Assembly: GCF_900114475.1 (NCBI RefSeq)
Contig: NZ_FOTE01000036.1
Span: 1 to 36,899 of the forward strand
Origin: Paenibacillus sp. 1_12
GTDB taxonomy: Bacteria > Bacillota > Bacilli > Paenibacillales > NBRC-103111
Direction of reading: 5' to 3'
DNA: 36,899 bases
The translations under genes and the position numbers were made by a program. Of the stretch, positions 1-7,554 are shown piece after piece; positions within the stretch are counted from its first letter, which is position 1, and each line of letters opens with the position of its first letter. The notes under the pieces are model-generated. The model was not told where the DNA came from, ran no database searches, and worked only from the letters and a program-made list of their open reading frames with translations.

Positions 1-266
1 TATTTGTCAATAATCTGGTACTGAGATAACTCCCCCTCCAGGTAATCCTTCACTGCTTGAAGCTTCAGTTCAACGGAATAGGTACGGTTTCCCTTTTGAA
101 CCTCTAATCCTTCGATGCCATAGACTTCATAACGGCGTCGCCACTTAACCAAGGTTGTCTTTGATATTCCATATTTGTACGTAGCAGCCATGATGCCAAG
201 TTCACCACGTTCAATCTCTTCGATAATGGCGAGTTTCTCTGTCGCCTGAAATGGTTCCCCAGACAT
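1..266 (-). CDS. IS3-family (IS150-like) transposase OrfA, N-terminal part
   Basis: This is the DNA-binding first protein of an IS3-type transposase. The frame starts at ATG 266-264 and remains open for 88 codons to the window edge. It shows two consecutive helix-turn-helix-like segments. The first is around residues 7-45, with GIMAATYKYGISKTTLVKW. The second begins near residue 60, with TYSVELKLQAVKDYLEGELS. This double layout is typical of IS150-group OrfA proteins. The gene is cut by the window edge, so whether it is intact cannot be judged. Confidence 0.75.
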   Translation of the reverse strand, partial: MSGEPFQATEKLAIIEEIERGELGIMAATYKYGISKTTLVKWRRRYEVYGIEGLEVQKGNRTYSVELKLQAVKDYLEGELSQYQIIDK

Positions 267-333
267 AAAAATGCTCCCCTCATAGCATCAGGTTTTTAAT
301 ATTTCACCTGTCTACTATTTGGGGAGCATATCA
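1..333 (-). mobile_element. IS3-family insertion sequence, end plus truncated orfA
   Basis: On the minus strand the sequence from 333 begins TGATATGCTCCCC, a TG-starting end typical of IS3 elements. It continues through a short leader into an orfA-type transposase gene that runs off the window. The inner part of the leader carries a second GGGGAGCAT copy just before the start codon. Only one end of the element is visible. The exact border next to 334 is inferred from the TG dinucleotide and the end of the element-like sequence. Confidence 0.65.
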
Positions 334-476
334 GTTGAGGAATCAGCCTGTAGTTTTAGTTTTTTACAACATCCACCAAATAGAGTCTTATTCCTGCGCG
401 GGTGGACGATTCTCTTCGGAGGGCTTGCCAATGAACGACAAGACGGTTATCATGAGCCGGCTTCTATTCATCTTTA

Positions 477-2351
477 TTATGGTACTGTATAAATGTTTGG
501 CTTCGTTATTGGAGCCATGCCGGTTCCAAGGAAGTAACTCGTATGAGGCGGCTGGTTATAAGCAACATTCTGCCAAGCAATGCCGAGCCGATATACAGGA
601 TCGTGCATCAAAGTATAAATTTTCTTATCCGTGACGGCCGTCGTCGTATAAATCCGCAGGGCCGAGTTATCGGACTTCCGCCAAATGACCTCTTCCCTCC
701 AGTCGCCGAACAGATCCGCCTGCAGCGTCGGATTCGCCTTCGTACCGTTGTTGGAAGCTACACCTGAACCTGTCAACAGATTGATCGAAGTCTTGTTCGT
801 GTAGTCCCACTTGTCGATTTTGATACCATCGAGCAGCTCGCGGGACAAATCGCCATCCCACCAGATTCCGAAATTGATTGATGGTGTTGAGGTGCTAATT
901 TTCGTTCCGGTAATCGAATAGAGACCGACACCATTGCTGGCCCAGACCTCTTCCCCCGGGTAATTGGGATCAATATCCGCTGACATGCCCCGGCCGGTAT
1001 CTGCCCCTGTCTGGACTCCCCAAAGTATCTGACCCGTCTTGGCATCCCATACCGCCGCTCCGTAAGGCGAGGACGTGTTCTCCATGACCTTGAATACCTC
1101 CAGGCCGGGGCGGTTCGGGTTCAAATCGCCAACATGCATGGCATCTCCGTGCCCAAGGCCTGTGTTATACAAGGTCGTACCGTTATCGTCGATCGTCAGT
1201 GCACCGTATATGATCTCGTCTTTGCCGTCGCCATCCACATCAGCTACCGACAGACTGTGATTGCCTTGTCCCGCGGTACCAGCATTGGTGGAGCTGTTGC
1301 TGTCGAAGGTCCAGCGGCGCGTCAGGCTTCCGTTCTTCCAGTCGTAAGCAACAAGCACGGTCCGTGTGTAGTAGCCCCGGGCCATGACGATGCTCGGATG
1401 CACGCCGTCCAGATACGCGACGCCCGCCAGGAAGCGGTCGACGCGATTGCCATAGCTGTCGCCCCAGTCCGAGACGGTGCCCCTTGGCGGCACATAATCG
1501 ATCGTCGAGAGCGCCTTGCCCGTCTGGCCAGAGAAGACCGTCAAAAATTCGGGCCCGCTCAGCACGTAACCGCTGGAGTTACGGTAATCCGCACTAGAGC
1601 TGCCGATCACCGTCCCTCCGCCGTCGATTGTGCCATCTGCTGTTTTGAAGACGACCTCAGCCTTCCCGTCCCCGTCAAAATCGTATACGAGAAAAGGACT
1701 GTAATGCGCACCTGCTCGGATGTTCTTACCAAGATTGATGCGCCACAGTCGTGTGCCGTTCAGCTTATAAGCATCAATAATGGTCGGTCCCGTGTAGCCC
1801 GACTGGGAATTGTCCTTTGAATTGGAGGGATCCCATTTCAGTATGATTTCATACTCGCCATCCCCGTCCAGGTCCCCCACGCTCGCATCGTTAGCACTAT
1901 ACGTATAGGCTTCCCCACTCGGCGTTGTGCCGCCCGGAGGAATTTGAAGAGGAACATCGAGGTAGTTATTAGCCCATACTGCGACGGAACTTGAAGCTGC
2001 CTGCTCCGTCCCACTCACCACAGCTTTCACTGTGTATGTCGACGATGTCGTGCCCGCGGCATCCTGATAATTGGTACTATTCGTAATTGGACTTGCATTC
2101 ACTTTGGTGCTTCCGCGGTACAGATTGAACGCCGTATCAGCGGCCTCCGTGCCCAGCAGACGCCATGAAACGAACACACCTCCGCTAACCTTCACGGCTA
2201 CCACGCCACGGTTGATCTTTTCCATTTGGCGCGCGGCGGCAGCCGAAACGGATGATGGATTTGCCCCATAAGCAAGAAAACTGGATAAGAAGGTTGTTGC
2301 AGCAACAGCAATTGACATCAAGCGCTTGGATTTGGACAAGGTACCAATCAT
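477..2351 (-). CDS. Secreted rhamnogalacturonan lyase, PL11 family (YesW-like)
   Basis: It is predicted to cleave the rhamnogalacturonan I backbone of pectin outside the cell by beta-elimination. The 624 residues match the usual size of YesW-type enzymes. A signal peptide is visible: basic SKSKR, a hydrophobic stretch, and AYGA or SAAA near residues 28-40. An N-terminal Ig/FN3-like domain (about 42-130, starting MEKINRGVVAV) is followed by a beta-propeller rich in calcium-binding DGDG motifs: GDLDGDGEYE, YDFDGDGKAE and ADVDGDGKDE. It ends in YFLGTGMAPITKPNIYTVP, the characteristic family C-terminus. The ATG lies 9 nt after a perfect AGGAGG (2361-2366). It is a single transcription unit, possibly under catabolite control through the upstream cre-like box. 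An IS end lies about 140 bp beyond its stop. Confidence 0.93.
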   Translation of the reverse strand: MIGTLSKSKRLMSIAVAATTFLSSFLAYGANPSSVSAAAARQMEKINRGVVAVKVSGGVFVSWRLLGTEAADTAFNLYRGSTKVNASPITNSTNYQDAAGTTSSTYTVKAVVSGTEQAASSSVAVWANNYLDVPLQIPPGGTTPSGEAYTYSANDASVGDLDGDGEYEIILKWDPSNSKDNSQSGYTGPTIIDAYKLNGTRLWRINLGKNIRAGAHYSPFLVYDFDGDGKAEVVFKTADGTIDGGGTVIGSSSADYRNSSGYVLSGPEFLTVFSGQTGKALSTIDYVPPRGTVSDWGDSYGNRVDRFLAGVAYLDGVHPSIVMARGYYTRTVLVAYDWKNGSLTRRWTFDSNSSTNAGTAGQGNHSLSVADVDGDGKDEIIYGALTIDDNGTTLYNTGLGHGDAMHVGDLNPNRPGLEVFKVMENTSSPYGAAVWDAKTGQILWGVQTGADTGRGMSADIDPNYPGEEVWASNGVGLYSITGTKISTSTPSINFGIWWDGDLSRELLDGIKIDKWDYTNKTSINLLTGSGVASNNGTKANPTLQADLFGDWREEVIWRKSDNSALRIYTTTAVTDKKIYTLMHDPVYRLGIAWQNVAYNQPPHTSYFLGTGMAPITKPNIYTVP

Positions 2352-2490
2352 TAATCATTGCCTCCTATTCATTATGGGTCTAATCTGTCTGCGTTAGATC
2401 GTTCTCCTCCTTCCAGGTACTAGCACGAAATCGAAACACCAAACCTAACAATGTCTTTTATGTAATATTTTTCCTATTATGTTACTCACA

Positions 2491-2505
2491 TTGTAAGCGG
2501 TTTCT
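2491..2505. promoter_or_regulatory. cre-like box (CcpA catabolite control)
   Basis: TTGTAAGCGGTTTCT matches every position of the degenerate cre consensus WTGNAANCGNWNNCW. It lies about 140 bp upstream of the PL11 lyase start, where a CcpA operator for a secreted polysaccharide lyase is expected. No convincing -35/-10 pair was fixed around it, so its position relative to the transcription start is unknown. Confidence 0.5.
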
Positions 2506-2811
2506 TTATAGATGAATAGATAAAAATCCGACTTTTCTGTTCAAAAATCAGTTCTTGTTGTCAGGAATAGTTCTCGATATAGGAGCGAGTAAGGACGATA
2601 GTGATATGTTTATATCGCGGGGCATTGCGAGACGATAAATATAAGCGTAGGCTTCAAAAGGGGATCATGCTAACCGGGAGTTGATAAGAAGATTGTGTTC
2701 GAGTCCATGTCATTAGTTCTCAACTTGAAAATATGTCAAATGCCTGAAATGTTAGCCGAGAAGAATGCAGAATGAACATCTGTAACCTACTCGGCTATTT
2801 GATATGCGTTC
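2506..2811. other. Intergenic stretch without a recognised gene
   Basis: This is non-coding, AT-rich sequence between the divergent side of the lyase promoter region and the small gene at 2812-2985. No open frame with a good ribosome binding site and no strong hairpin was found. Confidence 0.5.
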
Positions 2812-2985
2812 CTACAATAGTTCTGCGTTTTTCACAGCATGATCCCAACTCGGAAAATAAAACAACGCATTTCTCATTAATTCAGGATCATTTTGCTTTA
2901 CATGTTTTTTACTTATCGTTCCTCCATTTGATTGAAGCTGCTTAATGCGATTAATAACCTCATCTGCTCCCAGTGTGATATCCAA
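2812..2985 (-). CDS. Small 57-residue conserved-looking protein
   Basis: A short gene begins with TTG at 2985, 7 nt after a strong AAGGAGGG (2993-3000), and stops at 2812. The protein starts LDITLGADEVINRIKQLQSN, continues with GGTISKKHVKQNDPELM and ends LFYFPSWDHAVKNAELL. The spacing of K/R, P and the final W-x-x-A-(V/L)-x-x-A-x-L pattern resembles the short repeats found next to homing endonucleases and in small DNA-binding proteins, where the tail reads SWDEALEAAGL. That resemblance is weak and gives no firm function. The very good ribosome binding site and amino-acid-like composition argue that it is real. Confidence 0.6.
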   Translation of the reverse strand: MDITLGADEVINRIKQLQSNGGTISKKHVKQNDPELMRNALFYFPSWDHAVKNAELL

Positions 2986-3139
2986 TGTGAATCCCTCCTT
3001 TCCTATTCATATCTTCTTCCATATTTTTGTCAATCAAGGTTCGTTCTATACGCAAATCCCCTTTTCATTATCAGCATCTGATTCCGCAGCATGTAAGTAC
3101 TAGACATATCACAATAATAGCCCTGCGTGGAACGATCCC

Positions 3140-3535
3140 TCATTTTGTACTGAATATTTTGTAGCCTGAAAGATAATATTGAGCTGTGGCAGTATCATTT
3201 TTTAAAATTAATTCAACATTTTCAGCGTCGGTTCTGCATACCACAATGGTGATTTCAAAATATTTTGCTCCATGGATTGCATCGACAGGTCTTGCTCTAT
3301 GATCTGTGTTTTTTATAGTTAATCGCTCGTTAATTGAGATGATCCGTTCACATCCATATTGGGAATACTCTTCTTTATAAATATTTCTAAGGGCAGTCAT
3401 AATAACTGGATGTAATTGCTGCAGCAGTGACGCTTCAATTAAATTTTCTATTGGCTCTGAGTAGGCCATAGAATTAGTACCTGTAATAAAAATACAAAAG
3501 AATATCAAGATGTTAATGACAAGTTTCCTGCTCAC
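3140..3535 (-). CDS. Small secreted protein of unknown function
   Basis: The protein has 131 residues and starts at GTG 3535 behind GGACAGGGTGAT. A signal peptide is clear: MSRK, then a hydrophobic VINILIFFCIFITG, with likely cleavage near SMAYS-EP (residues 22-27). The mature part contains LLQQLHPVIMTALRNIY and ends in a beta-rich segment. The layout (an amphipathic LL..L.P.I..AL..YY-like helix followed by a strand-rich tail) is reminiscent of the DUF3888 group of small exported Bacillus proteins, but this match is from memory and uncertain. It is apparently monocistronic. Confidence 0.6.
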   Translation of the reverse strand: MSRKLVINILIFFCIFITGTNSMAYSEPIENLIEASLLQQLHPVIMTALRNIYKEEYSQYGCERIISINERLTIKNTDHRARPVDAIHGAKYFEITIVVCRTDAENVELILKNDTATAQYYLSGYKIFSTK

Positions 3536-3794
3536 TTTATCACCCTGTCCATTTTTAGGTCATTATCCCCAAAAGGTAGAGTTAAAAATCCTCGATACTG
3601 TTAATAATTTATTTGATATAATTGGAAGTTGTCATTCAGTTTGGAATTCTATGTAATGACAATGGTCATAAACCGTAGGTACTTTGGGCCCCAGCGCTTC
3701 TGAAGGTCATCATGCCGAAGTATAGCTCCGGGAGGGATACCTGCAGAAGCGGCCGATACGATTCTTTCTAAGATTACTAAGTTGAAGACAATCG

Positions 3795-4628
3795 TTAGGA
3801 TCTTACTTCTTTGACCGTGACATCGAATTGATTATTATTGTTTGTCAAGGCCGCCTCATAATAACCTCTACCACAACTTGAGGAATTACATTTACATTGG
3901 TACGCACCTGAACATCCGCACACATAAAATTTGGTCTTTGTAAATCCAGGGTAAATATTCGTTAGTTTTTCATAAAAGGTGTGAGCATGGTGAGTAAAAA
4001 TGGCTATAACTTTATCTCTCACATTGGAAGGAATTGCATTGAAAAAATGATTCGTTTCCGTCTGATTTAAAACATGCGTAGGATCTACTGTAATTCCTTT
4101 CACCTTTAAAGGCCAATGACAATCGATAATATAGTAATAATTGGGGTCCAAATTTTTAAGCAAGCTTATACTTGCAAAGCTGAATTTTCCAGGTGCATTA
4201 TCCAACCAGACATATTTCACCTTACCATTCGTTCCGGGAAAATTCATTTGTCCAAAAACATTTCCTAAATATTTTTTGAATAAAACCCTAGTATTATCTT
4301 CCCAATTTCCTATAGAAGCTTTAAAGGGAATATTCTTTGGCCCCAAAATTCCTCTGGCGACGTCTTTGAAAGCTTTATAATCCATATCGGCTGCTGTACC
4401 CGTCGAACCGTGTTTGTTATCACCACCAAAAATAACAAACTTTTTGTTACCCGTTTTCACTGCTTTAGATAACAGCCCTTTATAAATGCTGAGTCCATTC
4501 CCATAACCAACATGACTATCGCCAATAATTGTAAAGTTGATCACTTGAACAGCCGCTTTGCGTACGAGTTTCGTTTTGAAAAAAAGTTTGACTTTACTAA
4601 GTTGATGATCTTTCCTTTTCAATCTCAA
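3795..4628 (-). CDS. Calcineurin-like metallophosphatase with altered motifs
   Basis: The 277-residue protein has the ordered motifs of binuclear metallophosphoesterases: GDSHVG (D37, H39), GGDNKHG (D70, H73), GNWED (N108), a histidine in CHWPL (H171), and THHAHTF (H213-H216). The classical GNH(D/E) is here GNWE, so the active-site histidine of that motif is replaced by tryptophan. The GDxxDxG-type motif is also shifted (GGDNKHG). Near the C-terminus is a cysteine cluster at C238, C240, C245, C247 and C252, perhaps a metal or disulfide site. The start is TTG 4628 behind AAAGGATG. The N-terminus is very basic and has no clear cleavage site. It sits immediately downstream of the repeat-flanked cassette cluster and could be its last cassette. 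Confidence 0.7.
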   Translation of the reverse strand: MRLKRKDHQLSKVKLFFKTKLVRKAAVQVINFTIIGDSHVGYGNGLSIYKGLLSKAVKTGNKKFVIFGGDNKHGSTGTAADMDYKAFKDVARGILGPKNIPFKASIGNWEDNTRVLFKKYLGNVFGQMNFPGTNGKVKYVWLDNAPGKFSFASISLLKNLDPNYYYIIDCHWPLKVKGITVDPTHVLNQTETNHFFNAIPSNVRDKVIAIFTHHAHTFYEKLTNIYPGFTKTKFYVCGCSGAYQCKCNSSSCGRGYYEAALTNNNNQFDVTVKEVRS

Positions 4629-4743
4629 TTGAATGCATCCTTTCCATTTCTTTGATTTGTGTATGAATATTTTTATTCTTAATGAAACTTACTTGTGTGT
4701 GTAAAAAAGGCAGTATGAAATAAATGGGTTCGCCTACTGCTCG

Positions 4744-4936
4744 CTGTAACGCTCGTGATCGCACACTGGATGGATTATTAAAAAAAGCCCCGATTTATCG
4801 AGGCTTTGAGCCATATCGAGGCTGATTTTAAGTTCTTTCAGTTAGGCTGTGCAGGGATGTCTGTTGAATTTGATTTCGTGAAACGCCTCTACAGACCAAG
4901 GGACAAAAGGCCCGCAGCGGGAAAACGGCGTTTGGC
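4744..4936 (-). repeat. attC-like site A (downstream of the lipoprotein gene)
   Basis: In the sense of the genes, an R''-like box GCCAAAC (4930-4936) follows the lipoprotein stop by 15 bp. It is followed by a CCGTTTTCCCGCTGCGGG arm shared with site D. An internal hairpin pairs gtctgt (4859-4864) with acagac (4891-4896). A weak R'-like box GTTACAG lies at 4744-4750, about 116 bp before the next gene start. The site is longer than the others because a terminator hairpin (4781-4808) lies inside it. The assignment rests on similarity to sites C, D and E; the R' box is poor. Confidence 0.5.
4781..4808 (-). terminator. Rho-independent terminator after the lipoprotein gene
   Basis: On the minus strand CAAAGCCTCGA and TCGGGGCTTT form a stem around a short AAA loop with one mismatch, running directly into a T7 tract. 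It stops leftward transcription from the cassette cluster and lies within attC-like site A. Confidence 0.7.
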
Positions 4937-4950
4937 GAGGTTGCCGATTT

Positions 4951-5358
4951 TTAGAACTTTCTTCCGAATTGCTCTTCAAAAAATGTTCTTATGTGCTGTT
5001 CAAATTCAATATTGGTCTTGTAATACATTTTGTTTATTTGATTTGGTATAAAACCCAACATTATTTTTTCACCTTCATAAAGGCTTATTCCAAATATATA
5101 TCCTACCCTGCCTTCTTGTTTATCCTCTGGATTTAACTTAATATCCTTTATTTTGCTTATCCATTGCTTAATCTCACCTTTATTCTCTATAATTTTCCTT
5201 TCCCCCGAGGATCCATCCAACAATTCAATCTTATCTACTTCCATAATGCTGCCTGGATAGGCTTCAGATAATGTAATCGGTTTTAAATGAATAGGATCAG
5301 TTTTTCCCTGGCATCCCGTTATTAAAAGTAGCAGAGTTATAATAATGAATTGTCTCAC
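4951..5358 (-). CDS. Hypothetical lipoprotein
   Basis: The product has 135 residues. The N-terminus MRQFIIITLLLLITGCQ is a lipoprotein signal peptide, with lipobox LITGC placing the lipidated cysteine at position 16. The mature domain is a small alpha/beta protein containing SIMEVDKIELLDGSSGE, the segment IKQWISKIKDIKLNPED, and a final amphipathic helix EFEQHIRTFFEEQFGR. I do not recognise the family. It lies between attC-like sites A and B in the same orientation as its neighbours, as a single-gene unit. Confidence 0.65.
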   Translation of the reverse strand: MRQFIIITLLLLITGCQGKTDPIHLKPITLSEAYPGSIMEVDKIELLDGSSGERKIIENKGEIKQWISKIKDIKLNPEDKQEGRVGYIFGISLYEGEKIMLGFIPNQINKMYYKTNIEFEQHIRTFFEEQFGRKF

Positions 5359-5426
5359 CAGTTCACCTGCCTTGTGTAATTTGAATACAAAATTGAAAGA
5401 GCGATATCGACTGGGTCGGTCAGGAC

Positions 5427-5506
5427 TTAGACTCGCAGGTTTGTCTGCCTGACACGACTTCTCCGTAATGCTTCGGGCAGGTCGCCGCGTGAGTAAGGTG
5501 TTATAA
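5427..5506 (-). repeat. attC-like site B (downstream of the GNAT gene), right half decayed
   Basis: Reading with the genes, TTATAAC (5500-5506) lies 55 bp after the GNAT stop. It is followed by an ACTCACGCGG arm that can pair with CCTGCGAGT on the other side. The inner stem is ctgcc (5445-5449) with ggcag (5476-5480). The loop sequence (gcaggtttgtctgc, then aatgcttc) resembles that of site D. No good GTTRRRY box closes it, so it looks like a partly decayed copy. Confidence 0.45.
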
Positions 5507-5560
5507 GAAGTCTCCGCCTTGGATGGTTTACCTTCAAAATCTGATTGTTCCTCTTTTTCC

Positions 5561-6013
5561 TTACAAGACTAATTTAAGCCTTGGACCAATTTCTCTAAAC
5601 CCTTCCCTTTCATAAAATTGTATTGTTCTTTCCCATTTATCTTCATTGGGTGCCCCTACTTCTAGACGATTCCAGCCTTTTGTCTTTGCTAAACAAACCA
5701 CTTCTTTCATTAATTCATGACCTATATGCTTCGAACGGTAGTTAGGTAAGACATATAATTCTTGTATGACCCCATAACTGCCTCTGGCATAAATTGCACA
5801 ACACTCCGTCACTGTTATCACACCAATACATTGATCCGACTCATTAAACGCAAGAAACGCCGAGAAAGAATCTGATTTATCAAGTAACTGCGAACTTATA
5901 GCCATATATGGTTCTTGATCAATCTCATTACCAGTGAGATCAGACAAAAGTAAGACTACCATTTTAGCTAAGATGTTGGAATCATTTGCTTTAGCCCTTC
6001 TGATCTTTATCAT
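5561..6013 (-). CDS. GNAT-family N-acetyltransferase
   Basis: It is predicted to transfer an acetyl group from acetyl-CoA to an unknown amine. The fold signature is complete for a protein of about 150 residues. Beta-strand 4 and the acetyl-CoA loop are seen as VIQELYVLPNYRSKHIGHEL (the R/Q-x-x-G-x-G/A motif is RSKHIG), followed by the late strand LEVGAPNEDKWERTIQFYER and a final EGFREIGPRLKLVL. I prefer ATG 6013 because GGTG sits 7 nt upstream; an in-frame ATG at 6019 is too close to that site. The start overlaps the end of a short methyltransferase-like frame, implying coupled translation. It lies inside the attC-like cassette cluster. Confidence 0.85.
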   Translation of the reverse strand: MIKIRRAKANDSNILAKMVVLLLSDLTGNEIDQEPYMAISSQLLDKSDSFSAFLAFNESDQCIGVITVTECCAIYARGSYGVIQELYVLPNYRSKHIGHELMKEVVCLAKTKGWNRLEVGAPNEDKWERTIQFYEREGFREIGPRLKLVL

Positions 6014-6141
6014 TGCCATTCACCAACTTCATATAGAGTTATGTAACCTATCTCAGCCATGAGAATACTATTTTTACCTATTCCACAACCTAAATCGAGA
6101 ACTTCAAGATCGTCATAAGTTATTGAAACTTTATCAGTCAT
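6010..6141 (-). pseudogene. N-terminal remnant of a SAM-dependent methyltransferase
   Basis: A 43-codon frame from ATG 6141 reads MTDKVSITYDDLEVLDLGCG, then IGKNSILMAEIGYITLYEVG. LEVLDLGCGIGKNS is motif I, the SAM-binding loop of class I methyltransferases. The frame stops right after it and overlaps the start of the GNAT gene by a few bases. All later methyltransferase motifs are missing, so this is a 5' fragment fused to the GNAT gene rather than a working enzyme. It may now serve only to carry ribosomes to the GNAT start. Confidence 0.6.
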
Positions 6142-6178
6142 AATACTTGCCTCGTTTTTTATATTTTTCTTGCCCGTT

Positions 6179-6191
6179 TCATCTAACGTTG
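6179..6191 (-). repeat. Isolated attC R'-like half site overlapping the kinase stop codon
   Basis: On the minus strand AACGTTAGATGAAA occupies this position. GTTAGAT is a perfect GTTRRRY box. The block closely matches AACGTTATATGAAA at the end of site E. No left half accompanies it, which suggests the rest of that site was deleted and the kinase frame now reads into it. Confidence 0.45.
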
Positions 6192-6757
6192 AATTTCCTA
6201 TCCATAATGCGTTTTTGAGTCTCTATAAAATCATACACTTTGATAATCTCTTCTTCATAATTTTTGTCAATTTCAAAGTAATCAACACCGTTATCTAAAC
6301 AATTCCTTCTAAAAGTATCGTGTTCGTTAATGTAATCAGTAATTATGCCCTCTTCTGGATAGCCCCGATCTTCTATAGCATTCCTATGTTTTACAATGTT
6401 AGATTTGAAGTTTTCCTCAATATATTTTTGTGAAAAACCAAGAAACACTGAGATGATTTGTTCTGAGTATGCGACATCAAAGTCCTTTATATAGTGAGGC
6501 AATATGTAGCATCCTTCAATAATAATATTCTGATTGTTCTCGATATTAGTCATAATCATTCCTCTAATAATGGGCCACAATTTCTCACCAATAAGTTCTG
6601 TGCTATCAAGTGGTGTAAACCCACAGTCGGTATCTCCTCTGTACAATCCCATCTTTAAATGATCAATAGAAAAATAGGGTATGTGATATTTCTCAAGTAA
6701 TTTTTGAGACATTAGTGTCTTACCCGTACAGCTGTTGCCACTAATTAGAATAATCAC
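6179..6757 (-). CDS. P-loop small-molecule/nucleotide kinase-like protein
   Basis: The protein has 192 residues and starts at the N-terminus with the Walker A motif ISGNSCTGKT (about residues 4-13). SIDHLKMGLYRG follows at the usual place of the substrate-binding Asp of shikimate, adenylate and uridine kinase-like enzymes. IIIEGCYILPHYIKDF looks like the Walker B strand plus a lid-side segment, and a basic KHRNAIEDRG resembles a lid. The substrate is unknown. The last codons (NVR-stop) are formed by a sequence identical in style to an attC R' box, so the native C-terminus may have been changed by recombination. Confidence 0.7.
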   Translation of the reverse strand: MIILISGNSCTGKTLMSQKLLEKYHIPYFSIDHLKMGLYRGDTDCGFTPLDSTELIGEKLWPIIRGMIMTNIENNQNIIIEGCYILPHYIKDFDVAYSEQIISVFLGFSQKYIEENFKSNIVKHRNAIEDRGYPEEGIITDYINEHDTFRRNCLDNGVDYFEIDKNYEEEIIKVYDFIETQKRIMDRKFNVR

Positions 6758-6832
6758 TTAATAATTCCCCCTAGCTGCGTTACATATCAAATAGTAACTT
6801 CAATCTATGATTTAGTCGTTTGTACTAATTTC

Positions 6833-6990
6833 CTATAACTTTCTGTGTCCCGAACTCTCACTGCCTTAAAGTAGGAACGTAGCCACAGGCCGCGACGCAT
6901 AGGCTGTTCAGAGTTATCTGCTGAAACCTCTTCCTCCAAAATCCTCAGCAGATCAGGAGACTTAGCCACAACGGGAAAACGGTGTTATGT
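6833..6990 (-). repeat. attC-like site C (downstream of the Nudix gene)
   Basis: With the genes, ACATAAC (6984-6990, one mismatch to RYYYAAC) lies 22 bp after the Nudix stop. GTTATAG (6833-6839) lies 76 bp before the kinase start. The flanking arms pair: CGGGAAAACGGTGTTATG on the plus strand against the complement of CTATAACTTTCTGTGTCCCG. A perfect 9-bp central hairpin pairs atctgctga (6916-6924) with tcagcagat (6945-6953). Length is 158 bp. Confidence 0.6.
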
Positions 6991-7011
6991 GATTGGTGAT
7001 GCCTTATTGAA

Positions 7012-7509
7012 TTAGCCTTCAAATATCGTGCTTGTATAAGTCTCTACAATCTGATTTAAAAAATATTCTTGATAAAAATCATGAAGTGTTCTGGGGAATT
7101 TAAAGGGTCTTAACGATTCATTGGCTTGCACTAAGCTTTCTCGGATTTTGTTAATGGGTAGCCACTCAATTCCGATTTGTCCAATATCTGCATGAGTACT
7201 TTTTAATTCAGTTAAAATTGGTTTAGTGTTACATGTGTATATAAAATCTATTGTATGAACTTCCTTCATTATAAAAGAGTATTCATGGTTTCTGGATATG
7301 TATTCTCTTAAACAAAGTAGTTGGCTTTCTATAATTTCAAGCCCAAGTTCTTCCATACACTCACGGTTTAGAGCTTGCTCCAATGTTTCACTCGGCTCTT
7401 GTGCACCACCCGGTAATGCATAATACACACCGACATTGGGCCTCTCTTTCTTTATAGAAAGTAACTTATCGTCCTGGATTATCAAAGCTCTAACAGTGTT
7501 TCTAATCAT
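7012..7509 (-). CDS. Nudix hydrolase
   Basis: It is predicted to hydrolyse a nucleoside diphosphate linked to another group, using a divalent metal. The Nudix box fits the consensus exactly: G-x5-E-x7-R-E-x-x-E-E-x-G, running from GAQEPSETLEQALN to RECMEELGLEI. The N-terminus MIRNTVRALIIQDDKLLSIK is the usual first strand. ATG 7509 is chosen because AGAGGTGA sits about 8 nt upstream; a GTG four codons earlier would overlap that site. The protein has 165 residues. It is a single-gene unit between attC-like sites C and E. Confidence 0.88.
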   Translation of the reverse strand: MIRNTVRALIIQDDKLLSIKKERPNVGVYYALPGGAQEPSETLEQALNRECMEELGLEIIESQLLCLREYISRNHEYSFIMKEVHTIDFIYTCNTKPILTELKSTHADIGQIGIEWLPINKIRESLVQANESLRPFKFPRTLHDFYQEYFLNQIVETYTSTIFEG

Positions 7510-7554
7510 GTTAGATATCACCTCTCTAAATTAAATATGAATTGCATCACTTTC

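Noticed and set aside
335-634. Plus-strand open frame of 99 codons beside the IS end
   Set aside because: It overlaps the 3' end of the lyase gene on the opposite strand, has no ribosome site, and its sequence has no family features.
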